Source: Cristatella mucedo (Eukaryota; Bryozoa; Phylactolaemata; Cristatellidae). From it: a stretch of DNA of 64,000 nucleotides. The notes below the pieces were generated by a model. The model had not been told where the DNA came from and searched no databases. It saw only the letters and a program-made list of their open reading frames with translations. Below, piece after piece: positions 22,993 to 36,058 of the stretch (its first letter is position 1; each line of letters begins with the position of its first letter). The position numbers were made by a program, and so were the translations under genes. The DNA lies in contig WPIO01000007.1 of the NCBI GenBank assembly GCA_009760855.2, positions 4,745,001 through 4,809,000 on the forward strand, in the 5' to 3' direction.

Positions 22993-23135
22993 CGAGCTGG
23001 TTTGGCTCAGTGGTTAAGGTGTTCTTCCAGACCAAGGTTATGGCCAAGGTCGTGGGCTCGAGCCCCGTTGCATATGTGAAGCACCTAAATAGGATCAAGT
23101 TCTCTTAGGGCCAAACAAAGGAATCATATTTTAAT
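22993..23135 (+). mobile_element. SINE-1 copy, inserted in a LINE-A
   Basis: The tRNA-like head has an A box, TGGCTCAGTGG, at 23003-23013 and a B box-like GGCTCGAGCCC at 23055-23065, spaced as in a pol III internal promoter. Then follow CATATGTGAAGCACCTAAAT and AGTTCTCTTAGGGCC, related to the LINE-A 3' end (AAGCGCCTAGAAAGAG, GTTCTCTGAGGGCG). The (ATT)n tail is decayed to ATCATATTTTAATG. It splits a minus-strand LINE-A. Confidence 0.85.
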
Positions 23136-23149
23136 GAAATATATGTCTG

Positions 23150-23470
23150 CACGGAAATGAAAGCCTAGATGCTTGGCGATTGCATCGGCAGGAGGAAGGG
23201 AAAGCTCTGGAAACTCAGGAGTTTCCCACTGTGATAGAAACTGAACCGATTCCAGAGATGCCTAGGTAAGATTAAAGGTGCCCGAGAAGGAATTAAAGAT
23301 CAATAGTATCACACACTGGCAAAAGATCAAGCAAAACAAGCAGATAAGCTTTATTTCAGTCTGGATTCGTGAGAAGGTCATTAACCATTCAAAGCAATGT
23401 TAACTCTATCGAGTGATCAGTTTTAAAAACTGACTGGAACTTGCTAATTTACTAGTTACTACTATAACTG
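23150..23470 (-). mobile_element. LINE-A RT palm fragment (continuation of the 21.96-22.99 kb copy)
   Basis: The minus strand reads LTLL, MVNDLLTNPD, KAYLLVLLDLLPVCDTIDL (motif A with the catalytic Asp in CDTID), FLLGHL and LGISGI. The order and orientation match the downstream half on the other side of the SINE-1. Confidence 0.75.
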
Positions 23471-24364
23471 TGAACGTACAACTTTCAAGCATGCAAGTGC
23501 TAACGGCAAGCCTTTATTTGCCGAGTACGGAGGTAACTGACTGCCCTGACCCTTAGTTTTCAGACTTATCAAATGTCACAATTCCACAAAGTGATATCGA
23601 CCATAAAGCCTGTTTGACGGCGAGTTTTATGTAGTTCACACTTTGACCAAGGAGCCTTCGGTGGTACTACAGTAGCCAAAAACGTCCTCTCACACTACAA
23701 AGAAGAAGTGAGGCATAGTGCTGAGTCCTTCTGCAAACAAGGTAATGCAAGCAGTATGTGAGTAGCAGCATTGGCTGGATAGAAAGAGCCAGAGTCTGTT
23801 TGAGGACAGAAAATATCGCGGCTCCATAATGATTTTTTGGAAGCCTTTCCTTTTTCTGGAATCCGAGGAGGAAATGCTGCTGTCGTCGACACTATTCCAG
23901 AGAATCTGCTGTTAATTTTTGGCCTTAGCCAACATGATGGCATGAAGAAGCTGAAACATGCAGCAGTTCTACTAAGTGTGAAGGAGCTAGCCATGGCTTG
24001 CTTTGCATGTTATAGCCATTTTCTTGTTTTGGTTTAATTAACCCGTAACTACCTCCGCTCCTTTAGCAGAGATGTGTGTGACTAACTTCTTGGATTTCAT
24101 GCCCTCGTGCAGTAGATTACAGCATTTTCGGCATACTGCCAAAGCTGAGCTATAGTTCTAGCCTCGAGACAACTTGGTCGACCATAATGATCTTCAGTAA
24201 AATATTGAGGCAAGTAGACTCAAATCTATCCGGAAATCAACCGTGATGATCAGCGGTTGACACGGTCTGTGTGTGAAAGCTTTGTAACATCGGGTAGTCT
24301 TCAGACAGGACGACAAATGCAGACCACTAGCCGGTGATTGGTCGTGTTACACTACTGGGAGAAC
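23471..24364. other. Unassigned intergenic stretch
   Basis: Short frames only. A 66-codon plus-strand frame at 23837-24037 has no recognised domain. Nothing else is seen. Confidence 0.45.
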
Positions 24365-24624
24365 CAGTGGGAGAGCCAAAATTTTCATCTAGGGGGCAAG
24401 ATCGGCAAAATTTTTAAGCAGGCAGGGTTATACCCATAATGAATAAAAAATTAAAGCAATAAGTTACAGTGTTTATTCAATACCAAGTCAGTGGTGGCTC
24501 ATTGAGTATGATAAAGACATAATTTCGTCGTTGGTGACTGTCTGGAAAGCAGGTTCAGCTTGGGAATAGAGGTGGCCTAAGTCACTGCCCCACTGTAGGA
24601 GCAAATGCCCTGGCTCCGCCACTG
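24365..24624 (+). mobile_element. hAT-like MITE, copy 2
   Basis: Starts CAGTGGGAGAGCCA and ends GGCTCCGCCACTG, an inverted pair of about 15 bp with few mismatches. The internal blocks ATTTTCATCTAGGGGGCAAG, TTTCGTCGT and GCAAATGCCC match the copies at 7.6 and 57.1 kb. No clear 8-bp target duplication remains. It lies next to a LINE-A 3' half. Confidence 0.8.
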
Positions 24625-24689
24625 GGTGGCAGTTGTCATTAGAAGCACAAAGTCAATGATGTTAACGATACATTAAGGATTTTCTGTCA

Positions 24690-25422
24690 GAAGGCTTCCC
24701 GTATCAATTTTATTCAATTCCAAGAAGTTGTAACTCACTGCTTGCTGATCTACCGGCCTACGCAATCAGGCACTTATGGCTGGTGCAAAACTCTGCGGCT
24801 AGGCTTGTCGATCGTGAGCGGCACAGTTGTCACAGCACACCACTTCCAGCTGAGCTGCACTGGTTCCCAGTCAAGCAACGAATCAACTTCAAAGCTTTTT
24901 CACTCACTTTTAGGTTCCTTGATTCTTTGGCTCCACATACCTATCAGATCTAGTCCCCCAACAAGCTAAGCATCGCTTTTCGGAGTCTAATCGTTTATGT
25001 ATATCTCCTACGAACCTCAAATCCTTTGGAGACCGTGCTAATAGTTTGTGTGCTGCCAAAGCCTGGAATTCACTTCCGACTGGCATCACGACATCCCCCG
25101 ACTCGAGGAGATTTAAAAAGAAACTAAAAATGCATCTATTTCTAGCATTTATCACATCTTAACCTTCAGTGGGTCTATGTGATTTGTCATTTGTGCGCTA
25201 ATGGGTGCTGACACTATGCATGCTGCCAGTAACCACATTTCTTTGCATGCTGACCCTGTAAATGCCACCTCTAACCATGTTATGCTTGTTGTTTGTTGAG
25301 CATGCTGCTGCTAACCATTCGATCATGCTTCCATTACAGCAAATGAAAAGTGCCTCGAAAGAGGTCGAGTTCTCTGAGGGTACTATAACAAATGTATTAT
25401 TATTATTATTATTATTATTATA
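24690..25422 (+). mobile_element. LINE-A 3' half with complete 3' tail
   Basis: Plus-strand peptide blocks in shifting frames are LIYRPTQSG, LVQNSAARLVDRER-type sequence, WFPVKQRINF, TYLSDLVPQQAKHRFSES, NLKSFGDRAN, AKAWNSLPTGITTSPDS and FKKKLKMHLFLAFI. A UTR with AGTGCCTCGAAAGAG, GTTCTCTGAGGG and an (ATT)9 tail ending at 25422 follows. The C-terminal 50 residues are well kept while the upstream part is frameshifted. Confidence 0.9.
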
Positions 25423-27078
25423 AGATGGTCGACACCCAGGACCTAATTTCTGTAAGGCAGGCATTCAGATTACCATTCACAACATCTAATTCGAAGAGTT
25501 GAACTGTGAGTACAGCCTGAGTGATCCTCTTGAAGGTTACTATATCGATGGAGTTCAGCAACGGATCTCCCTAGATCAAGACCAGACCACAGCGTGCTAT
25601 GTGAGCTAGTTGGGTAACAACCAGTCAGTTGACCGCAAGGGACTAGGCCACTGAGGGCAAAAGCCACTTGGTTCACCTATGTCATCGCCAGAAATGTTGG
25701 TTCGAGCACCTGCAGCAGCAGCAGCAGAAGCAGCAGAATCAGCAGCAAAATCAGCAGCACTATATAGCTGGCCAGTCGGGACTGGGCTGCTGGACTTACC
25801 AAGATCGCTCGCTGCAGTAAAGTAAACTGGCTGCCGTTGAATTGGCTGAAGGGGAAGATAATACAAAACCAGCTCGTGAGCCCGGCAAGCTACTGTGCGA
25901 AGAAAATCCCTCGCATGCAAAGCGATGCCAAATGAGGTACACTCGAGAGTGACATCTCCGAGGTACCTGGTCGTGCTTGGCAAAGATTAGGCTGCAGTTG
26001 AAATGGAAGTGTACAAACCCCATCACCACCTCCTCGACAAGGAGGCTTGCTGCTCTACCGAAAAAGTGGCACCTCTAGTCACTAGCCCAAAAGGAGCCAG
26101 TGCTGATGGGCTCGCTTTTGGCTGCTAAGTAGTCTGCTAAAGAGTACACGAGTCGGCTGAAAGCTGAAGGGGTGCGGCTGAATGATGCCAGAATCAGCGG
26201 TCCACACGTTCTCTTGCGAGAGAGCGTAGCAGAGGTTTCTTCTTGGGATTTACTCGGGTAAGCGCCTCCTCCCACGCAGGTAGGTCCTCGAGCCTAGCGC
26301 CAGCCACGATGCCAGCAGTATCTGATTTCCAATAGCTGAGAAGGCCACTTCGTGATGGTGAACTGATTGCCGAGCTCCTCGGCTGGCTCTCCACACCCAT
26401 GTGCGGCTGACAAGCCAATCAATAGTGTGGCTGCCAGCTGCATCCAGGTACCCTTGCTTCTTTTCCTTGCCGATGTGGCTTAGATCATGTATCAGTAGAG
26501 GCTGCAGCCTTCGGCTTGTGCTCGATCGATCCAACAGTCACAGGCAAAGCAAAAACAAGCAAAAGCAGCTGCTGCACTACCTTCTGAAGCTTCTCTATCG
26601 CTTAGCAACATAGCTGGCGACATGCTCAGTCCACCTCGAGTCCACTGATGGTTGTTTATGACTTCGGACCACAAGTTCGAACAAGGTTCTAATGTCTTGA
26701 GTGGCAAAGTTTTTATTAAACATCTTTCACGCATCGAAGTAACGTAGTTGTTCTAGTGTGGCTTTAATCATTCACTAGCAAGGGCAGCAGCTTGCTGGCC
26801 ATTCCACCCCTTGTGTCTGTGACCTTTTTAAAATTTACCCTTCACTCGAAGTATTGCTATGCATCTCAGCTTAAAGCCTTAAAAATTATTGGCAGCATCT
26901 GGGACCTAATATCGGCAAGACAAGTGAGGCAACTGGTAAATACATCAATAATTCCTAGCATTTAATCGAAAAGTGCCATCGGTATGGTAGAGACATCATC
27001 AGTGTCACCGGCCAGCTTTAAGTGCGCTGCAGAAGTTGCCGCACACATGCAGAGATGCAGCCTGCAAAGAGCAGCATG
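25423..27078. other. Unassigned, with a CAG tract
   Basis: An interrupted (CAG)n/(AGC)n tract lies at about 25706-25765. Several overlapping open frames up to 125 codons (such as 25606-25983 minus) have no domain I recognise. No repeat family is seen. Confidence 0.45.
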
Positions 27079-27150
27079 TATAAAGTGCCTAGAAAAAGAC
27101 TAGGTTCTCTGAGGGTGCTATAGAAATTGTCTTATTATTATTATTACATT
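27079..27150 (+). mobile_element. LINE-A tail-only fragment
   Basis: Reads TAAAGTGCCTAGAAAAAGAC, GTTCTCTGAGGGTGCTATAG, AAATTGTCTTATTATTATTA. This is only the last 70 bp of the element, with the GCTATAGAAATTG variant of the 3' motif. Confidence 0.85.
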
Positions 27151-27721
27151 ATATTAGTAGCTTGCAACCGTAAAAAGTTATGGAGAACTCCTTGTTTACT
27201 TTCGAAGGATGGCCTGAGTGTTATCCACCGACCCAGCTCGTGAGCCTGCCCACTTACAGCCAAGCTTAGAGTTCTTAGTTAATGAAGCAAAATCTTCACA
27301 GGAAGGAAAAGTACAAAACAATTTAAAGAAATAATCTTAATAATTTTCTTATCAAAATATCATAACAATGAAATTTATCTGTCAACACTGGTAGGGAATC
27401 AGCAATAAAATGCGCATACGGAGCGCTGACCATCTTAAAGTTTATATTGCTGGTATGGTAATCTCCCCATAGAGATTCGTGGGTAGATTCTATTCATGAC
27501 TGTCCATTGATTGCCAATGCAGGCGAAGCATGACTTCAGGTCGATTGAGCAGCTTGGGTAGCTTTCCAGTAGGCCAACTCAACTGGTCCATACGGGATGC
27601 ACCGGAAGCTCTCAGGCATCCGCAAAGGGGGTCTTAGTGCAGTGAGCTCAAGTTACTGGAATGCCATGGCCAACCTTACAAAACCTTTTAAAGTTCATTT
27701 TCCCTAAGAAGTTTTAGCATT
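27151..27721. other. Unassigned intergenic stretch
   Basis: AT-richer sequence with no gene or repeat recognised. Confidence 0.5.
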
Positions 27722-28110
27722 TATAATAATAATAATAACAATACACTTGATACAGCACCCTCAGAGAACTTAATCTCTTTCTAGGGGCTTTACATTTGCT
27801 GCAAAGGGAAATGCAATTGAAAAGTAAAATCATGCTTGAAAAACAAACAAAATGAATAACATGGTTAGGGGTGACATGCACAGGGTCAGCATGCGAATGT
27901 GGTTAGTGGCAGCATGCACAGTGTCAGCACGCATAAGCACATCAAGGACGAATCACAGGGACCCACTAAATGCTGTCCTAAATAGGTGTGTTTTTAAGTT
28001 CCTTTTAAATGTGGTCAGGTCAGGGGATGTTCTGACGCAGGTCGGGAGGGAGTTCCAGGCTTTGGGAGCATACGAACTAAATGCATGGTCTCCAAAGGAT
28101 CTAAGGTTCA
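27722..28110 (-). mobile_element. LINE-A 3' end, young subfamily
   Basis: A minus-strand UTR plus about 35 C-terminal codons of the RT ORF. It is nearly identical in its UTR to the copies at 57.8-58.5 and 58.9-59.25 kb, for example the block around 27940-28060. The (ATT)n tail includes an ACA interruption. It is 5'-truncated at about 28110, where a LINE-B end begins. Confidence 0.92.
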
Positions 28111-28285
28111 TTGTTCAATTTAAACTATGAGAGTGCCTGTTGGAGCTACATATGCATACTGCATACCGAAAGCCACCAAGGCTGTGAGTGTTCTATACAA
28201 AACTCTCCTGCGCAACACCTTTATAGTCTTTGTGGCTTCGTGAAGTTATAGGCGGAGGTACATTACATTACGTTACTTATTAGCA
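28111..28285 (+). mobile_element. LINE-B 3' end
   Basis: The plus strand contains ACCGAAAGCCACCAAGGCTG, TGAGTGTTCTATACAAAACT and CTCCTGCGCAACAC, then GGCGGAGGTACATTACATTA. These match the ends at 49.7 and 16.4 kb. It defines the LINE-B tail as (ATTAC)-like rather than (ATT)n. Confidence 0.85.
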
Positions 28286-28352
28286 ACTTAAGTATAAGTA
28301 AGGTCTAATTAACTAGCAAACCTAGCTTTTTGTAAGGGCAAGATCGAACAGA

Positions 28353-29769
<1,417 letters not shown>

Positions 29770-29915
29770 TTGTAAGCCCTGCTAAGGTGCTCACTATTCA
29801 CGACCAAGGCTGTGTGTTCGAGTCCTGCAGTTGGCGATCCTTTATCGCCCTCTGAAAGTGGTAGTGACAGCCATCAAGGGTCTTATGCCACTATGCAAAT
29901 GAGGCTGTTTAAACA
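29770..29915 (+). mobile_element. SINE-2 copy
   Basis: A tRNA-like head with a perfect B box GTTCGAGTCC at about 29817-29826. The body GGCGATCCTTTATCGCC, GTGGTAGTGACAGCC, AAGGGTCTTATGCC and the 3' end ACTATGCAAATGAGGCTGTT match the other SINE-2 copies. The head shares CACGACCAAGGC with SINE-1, so the two families may descend from similar tRNA heads with different bodies. Confidence 0.8.
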
Positions 29916-30489
29916 GCCACGACCTTTTGACCTGCTGCTCTTACTGGCCCTGGCGGAATTGGAATTTGAAATATCCTCTTCAAACTAACCAAAAGCATGC
30001 CTGAGGTACCACGAGCTTCCCAATCGATGCAGCTGCAGCAGGCAGTTCATCTGCTCACCAGCCTAGAAATAGGCTAGCTCTGGCTAGCCAATGCCCTGCT
30101 GCCTGATTGGTAACTTCATAGCGCTTTCTAATATTTCAGTCCGCAATGTTGGGTTGTGGGGGCAAATTTGAAGGGATGTTTATGCCGATTGAAGCTTTCT
30201 CAAAGTCTGCTGGGTAAGGGCTTCAATAACGACAACATTGCTGCTCATACCAGAGTTAAGCTTTCTACCTAATATGAGGCGATTAAAAACCTGTAGCATT
30301 GATTTAATAACCAGAAAGTGGTTCACTATAAGTTTGACTTGACAAGTGTGTTTTAGGGTGTGTTTAAGAAATTTACACTGACAAACATTTATGAGTACTT
30401 TGATTTAATTGCTTCAGGTTTTACCAGTCAGTGCAACACCTGCATAATCTTTTTGTCTTCAGCTGCTAATATATTTGCATTTACTTTTC

Positions 30490-30530
30490 TGAAGCTGGAG
30501 CTATATAAATGAGGCTGTTGAATTAATTTA
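30490..30530 (+). mobile_element. SINE-2 3' tail fragment
   Basis: GAGCTATATAAATGAGGCTG followed by TTGAATTAATTT repeats the SINE-2 terminus. No head is attached. Confidence 0.5.
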
Positions 30531-30619
30531 CCTTCACTTTTTATATTCGGTTGACTCTAGATTGTAGAATTTAACACGCAAATAATTGAATGCATCAATT
30601 TCACATCCTTAGTTAAACC

Positions 30620-30808
30620 CTAGAGAGAAAGAAAACGTGACAGACAGATAGACAAGCAACAGATAATCAGGCTTATGAGAGAGATAATAGAGATAGGCAT
30701 AGACAAACAGAGAGAGAGAGAGACAGAGGCATAGACAGATAGACGGAGAGAAAGAAAGAGAGACAGACAGAGACAGAGAGAGAAAGAGACAGAGACAGAG
30801 GCATAGAT

Positions 30809-30877
<69 letters not shown>

Positions 30878-31020
30878 GACAGAGAGAGACAGAGAGAGAC
30901 AGAGACAGAAACTGAGACAGATAGACAGACAGACAGAGACAGACAGATAGGCAGGCAGGCAGGCAGACAGACAGACAGACAGGCAGACAGACAGAGATAG
31001 CAAAATAGAGACAGAACAGG
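30620..31020. repeat. Purine-rich GA / CAGA / CAGG block
   Basis: A pure (GA)n core lies at about 30817-30868. It is flanked by interrupted GAGACA, GACAGACA and GGCAGGCA units over about 400 bp. Long Ser-Leu and Cys-Leu frames on the minus strand are repeat artefacts. Confidence 0.95.
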
Positions 31021-31033
31021 TAGCAGACAGACC

Positions 31034-31110
31034 AATAATAATAATAATAATGCACTTGATAAAAATGCCCTCAGAGAACTCAATCTCTTTCTAGGCGCTT
31101 TACATTTGCT
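31034..31110 (-). mobile_element. LINE-A tail-only fragment
   Basis: About 77 bp of the minus-strand LINE-A 3' end: AAATGTAAAGCGCCTAGAAA, GAGATTGAGTTCTCTGAGGG and (ATT)5. It sits directly beside the GA block. Confidence 0.9.
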
Positions 31111-32889
31111 GAAGACAGAGACACAGTGACGGATGGTTAGGCAGAAAGGCTGAAGCCAGTTCCGAGAAGGGAGGGAGAATCCAAAGAACACCTACGAGCA
31201 AGATTTCTCCTGAATAGCAAGAACCAGGCATTTGTTCGGCTCCCTGCCTAGCGGCAGCTGGCTGGAGGCACTCGATTGGACGCCTGAAAACTGCACATGT
31301 CTGCTACTTGCAGGAGTCTTCAGCCTGAGCATGAGCGGCAGGCTAATAGTCATAACGATCCCCTTGGCGACGTCTAAGAATTCCATTGGTCGTCATGCTG
31401 CTAATAGTAAGCTGAGAGAGTGCTCAGAAGCAAGCACCCAGGGTAGGGAAGTTAATTTCTACACTTACGATGCCTAATTGGTACCGGCTGGCTTGAAATG
31501 CTGTCCCTATGCTGCTTACCTCCAGCGGTTCGTTAGCTGAATTGTGCCCTCCAAGGGGCTGCATTGCACCAACAAGATCAGGCAGGCACTGAAGCCTGTC
31601 TATGCAAACAAGGCAGCCCTGAAAGCATAGCAAGGGTGGAGAGTCCCGCGTTGGATGACCAGCCGTGCAGCAGCTGCAGCAGCTGCAGCAGCAGCTGCTG
31701 CTGCTTCGAGTGCGCTCATATCAGCTGGGTGAGAGTGAAGGGCAGTCAGTGACTGGCCAAGTATTTCACACTCATTGCTCATCGATTCTCTTCTCTGAAT
31801 AATGCAAATGGAAACAGCAGATGCACATCGCGTGCTATACATGCTGGTTGCAATGATGGCAGCCGTGCACATGGCTGGATCTCGTTGCTATCTTGACGCT
31901 TTGATGCCAAAATCTTCAGGTGGCAAGGAGCAATTCAGAAAGCTGAGTACGACCGTAGGATTACAGGCTGCTCTCTGATTTATCTGTACACTAATCCTCA
32001 AACCAGTCAACCCAGCCATCGAAGTAGAAGTCAGTAGCAGCAGAATAAGCAAAAGTAGTAGCAGATGATCAGCAGCAGCAGGAAAGCAGCAGCAAAGAAA
32101 GTCACCAAAGCAAAGTCTACAACGTCAGTGCCGATGTCGGCACGGCAAAACTGTCAGCCACGTATGGGGTTAATGCCTGGCATTGGGGCCCAAGTTCATA
32201 GTTTTTTGCTGCCGAGATCGAGCAGAGGCAGCAATCATTTCTGCTTAACTAAATTACAACGATGGGGCCAGCACAATCTGGTTTAGGCAGTCATACTGGC
32301 CAGGTCTTGCTTGCCATTTTGCAGTGTGCCATCCTTGCCCAAATTTCTGTAATTACATGCAAAGCTTCAGGAGAGAGGGCTTTGTGCCAACCTAGAAGAA
32401 AAGGCTCCAGCTCATCCAGTACATTGAGTTTGGCACACGTCTGCTATCGGTGAATCTACGTGAAGACTCTTGCCCATCTCGTGAGTAAAAGGTTCTTATT
32501 TAGCACAGTGGCACTGCCATTTACTGACGGCATCCCAGACGATATGTTAGATGCCGTGCCTGGAGAAATGTTAGAACTTGTAGGCAAAATGCACCAGGCG
32601 TAGCCCGTCTTCAGCAGGCCGCTGCCCCTCTCCTTCCTGTCTCTGCCTACTCTCTTCCTTTCTCGTGCGGTTTACTATGCGAATCGGCATTTAATTGAAA
32701 ATTTTTGCAGACTGATATAGCTGCTAGCATTTATCAGTTAATCCTACAATTGTAAAGCATATGCTCAGACATGCACGCCGAGCTAGCATTGAGCCGAAGA
32801 ATTGCATCCAGCACATAGAGCTAGACTAGGCAAATTTATATTGCTTTTGCACACACACAATTTTCATTTCGTTCTGTTCTTTTTGTTCT
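31111..32889. other. Unassigned, with CAG/CTG tracts
   Basis: Interrupted CAG/CTG tracts lie at about 31663-31702 and 32034-32095. Small frames show no domain. Confidence 0.45.
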
Positions 32890-33345
32890 CCAGTGAGAGT
32901 AACACTCATAGCAAGCTCACTGCTCACTGGCCTACCAGCATGTGCGATCAGGCGATTGCAGCTGGTGCAAAACTCTGCAGCTAGGCTTGTCTGTCGTGAG
33001 CGTCGCAGCTGCCACATTACACCACTTCTCGCCGACCTGCACTGGCTACCAGTCAAGCAACGGATTGACTTCAAGGTTTTGTCGCTCACTTTTAGGTCCC
33101 AGCATTCTCTTTCTCCGGCCTACTAATGTGAAATACTTCTTCACCAGGCTTTACATCGGACTACCCTCTCTTCTGACTCAATTCGTTTGATGGTGCCAAT
33201 AACAAATCTCAAATCCTGTGGAGACCACGCCTTCAGTTAGCATTGTCTTAAAAATCCTAGACCTCACTACCAACTCACATCACATCTCCTGACTTGGTGG
33301 TATTTAAAAATTGTGGGCTGAAATTGTGCTTGTCACAATTGACTA
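32890..33345 (+). mobile_element. LINE-A C-terminal RT region, tail lost
   Basis: The plus strand has a clean run: SSLLTGLPACAIRRLQLVQN, SAARLVCRERRSCHITPLLA, DLHWLPVKQRIDFKVLSLTF. It then decays through LHRTT, ITNLKSCGDHAFS and SPDLVVFKN-like sequence. The 60 well-preserved codons are almost the same as in the 58.0-58.5 kb copy on the other strand. No UTR or (ATT)n tail follows, which is unusual since LINE truncation normally removes the 5' side. Confidence 0.92.
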
Positions 33346-35553
33346 ATTGACATTTTTATTTCCATCACGAGTGAATCACTAGACAGATACCAGATTCATT
33401 AATCCTAAGGTGCGTTTTTATTAATATTGCTATTACCTATATATAAATACCACTAGGTAACTAATTTTCATTAGTTTTTTGTCCTTTGGTGCAAAGCATG
33501 TTTTCTTAATGCACTATGCATAATTAGCTCATAGCATAGCCACTATTCCACAAAAGCTTTTCAGACAAAAGTCTTATACCACTGTTCGAGCTGTTAGCCA
33601 CTACTGTACGAACGTCAGATTCGAACATAGGCCACTCATTGTGTCGGTCACTGAATTTGTATGGGTTATGAGGACATAACACTATGCAGTAGTATCCACA
33701 GAAGTGCAGCAGCACAGGTGCCATAGGCGAACTTTGTAGCTTATGTCATTGCAGAGTATGAAAATATTGAGTAGCCAATTTGATTGAAATTATATCACGA
33801 TTGCTTGCACCCAGATGATAAATGTTGCAACGTGTGGACAATTTGTCAAGGCAAAAACAAACAGCTACTCCGTTAAAGCGGCTGTTAAGATGTGCAAGGC
33901 CAATTTCTACACAAGCATATTTTAGCATGTCTGCCGGAGGTTAAACCAAGCTTCGGGCGCATTGTTTCATATTCAAACACTGGAAAAGAACTCTTGAAGG
34001 TAAGTTGAGTAATTGCAGCTCGCTTAAGCAAACTTCTTTCACAATATTGGGTAGTATGCAAAATACCAATTTTTAATTTACATAATATGGGTATGTTTAG
34101 TGGCAGGCACGGAAAAAAGAGCCTTGAAATATGCAAAGTCCCGAGGCTTTTGGCGAGAACTCGCTGACTATTCAAGCAAGAGTAACTGCTGTGCGGAGGA
34201 CCCTTCGAAACGCCAAACTGGCAAGCACGAGCCTCCCACCGATACATCCACCACCCATCCTTCATCCACTGCCCTATTATCACACTGCTGCTCTGAGCTC
34301 GTCGTTTCAACACTCCGGGGCTGGATCAGCCATCTTCAGGAGGGAGAAGCAATTAAGTCAGCGAGGACTATATTGCAGACCTAGACATTGATTCTACTGA
34401 TGCGGCTGAGGGAAAAAAGCCGTGCTTCCCCAACCTGATCCCAATCCTGAGCCATTTGATCAGCGACCTTGATCCTACCGAGGCTAATGATTAGCCTATG
34501 TTCTAGAGGCTACATCTGTAAAACTTATGGGATGAAATCGGAAAAGTAACAGATCAGGGAAACCCCTGCAAACTTATTTCCAACTTCTTCAGGCGAGGCG
34601 TGCTTCTGCGACGGTCCATTCGAGGCTACAGGAATCCCCTGCAACTCGAGTGACCAACCACCTAGTCATGGACAGTTCATCGAGGAGCCTGAAAGCCGCG
34701 ATGCTTCATAAGAGTGCCGGTCTCTCCCTCAGAGCTTACGTTGTGCAATCTCAAAGAGAACTTCCCCAGTTTCAAGATGCTGCTGCGTGTTTTGCAGCAT
34801 GTAGACTATGGCTCCAAGGTCATTTGACACTTCAAAATGCACGAAGTTTCCTTTTTTCTTAAACTATGGGACATCCGGGATGCAAAGGTTCACTGTCACA
34901 AACGAGATTGGTCAAAGCAGATCGAGTTCCTTGGAAGAAAGAAAAACGTCACTTTGCCTTCTTATTCATAGCAGAGTATGCTATTATTATATTTATAAGG
35001 ATACTAACTACAGTCAAGAGGCAGCTGCTGGTGAGCGACTCTCGGAAGGAGCACGAGCGCAGAAATCAAGCAAGCATGGTAGATGCTCAAGAAAGTCAAG
35101 AAATCAAGCATGGTAGATGCTGGTGGAAAGCAGTCGAGAAAGGTCACAGCAGCATATACTTAGTTGCAAAAAGAGATAACAAAGAGATGGCAGCAAGGTC
35201 GGCACATCGGGGGGGGGGGGTGGGGGTATGGTTCGACCTCTCTGCCACGCCAGCAGTGCTTAGTCCTCTGGTCGCCGATTTCCAGAGTCACGGAACAGCA
35301 TGTCACCACCTATAGCCTGGCAAAGGAAGGGGATATTAATTGATTCGTTGAGAGCCAAGCAGCAAAGAAGCCAATTTTGTGTGAAGAGGTTCATTTTGAG
35401 TCCAAACAATCAGTTCTTAAAATTAATATGTGTGAACTGTGTAGTTTTTACTTATGCAGTCATGGATGAAGGTGCTGCATTCATGACATCTGCATACAAA
35501 GTAGGTGGTAGTTCTGTAACAGAAGAAGCATTGCATTGGCAATATAAGCCTTC
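33346..35553. other. Unassigned intergenic stretch
   Basis: It contains a G12 run at 35209-35220 and a short direct repeat (ATCAAGCA, TGGTAGATGCT) near 35065-35120. Overlapping frames up to 149 codons (34866-35315 plus) have no motif I recognise. Confidence 0.45.
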
Positions 35554-35584
<31 letters not shown>

Positions 35585-35649
35585 CACTTGATAAAGCGCC
35601 CTCAGAGAACTCAATCTCTCTCTAGGTGCTTTACATTTGCTGCAAAGGG
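35554..35649 (-). mobile_element. LINE-A tail-only fragment
   Basis: The minus-strand UTR end CCCTTTGCAGCAAATGTAAA, the GAGATTGAGTTCTCTGAGGG block and (ATT)10. The copy stops within about 70 bp of the tail. Confidence 0.92.
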
Positions 35650-35934
35650 TCAAAAAACAATTGTAAACACTGCATCACTGTACATTACAATGCAGAAAAA
35701 TTTTCGAAGAGCGTCTTAATCCAACAACAGCTTGCCTGTGGTTATCTGCGGATAAATAGCCACACATCTGCATGTAGCAGAAATGCCAAGTCTCAGATCC
35801 CGATTTTCGACCCTAATATTTGAAAGACTTCTTCACAATACATTCAGAAGCCAAATTAATTGCTCGTTTAGGAATAGTATATGCAGCACCTTTCCCTAGC
35901 ATGCTTTTTCCCTGTCAGTATAAAATTAAAGTTA

Positions 35935-36058
35935 AAGATTAGCTTCAACGGCTCTTGCCACCGCTTGCAGTGGCATTGAAAGATCGCTTACCGCTAGGCT
36001 CGAACCCTCGATCTGTGTCGTGAGCTGCCAGCACCTTACCCGTTGGCTAAGACCCGGA
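35935..36058 (-). mobile_element. SINE-2 copy
   Basis: The minus strand reads CTTAGCCAACGGGTAAGGTG (A box region), then a B box GGGTTCGAGCC and the body AAGCGATCTTTCAATGCCAC, GCGGTGGCAAGAGCCGTTGA. The terminal CTATACAAATGAGG part is lost. Confidence 0.75.

Noticed and set aside
22993..23065. tRNA genes suggested by A and B boxes in SINE-1 and SINE-2 copies
   Set aside because: No acceptor stem pairing or intact anticodon arm. The same heads recur with conserved non-tRNA bodies and tails, so they are SINEs.
24365..24632. 8-bp target duplication for MITE copy 2
   Set aside because: The octamers GGGAGAAC and GGTGGCAG outside the inverted ends do not match, so no duplication is claimed for this copy.
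27722..28110. Spaced repeats of the LINE-A UTR considered as a possible dispersed array of another kind (satellite or CRISPR-like)
   Set aside because: Copies are kilobases apart, in both orientations, with variable truncation and ATT tails; they are retrotransposon 3' ends.
34866..35315. 149-codon plus-strand frame as a gene
   Set aside because: It spans a G12 run giving Gly repeats and a local direct repeat; no family recognised and no supporting context.
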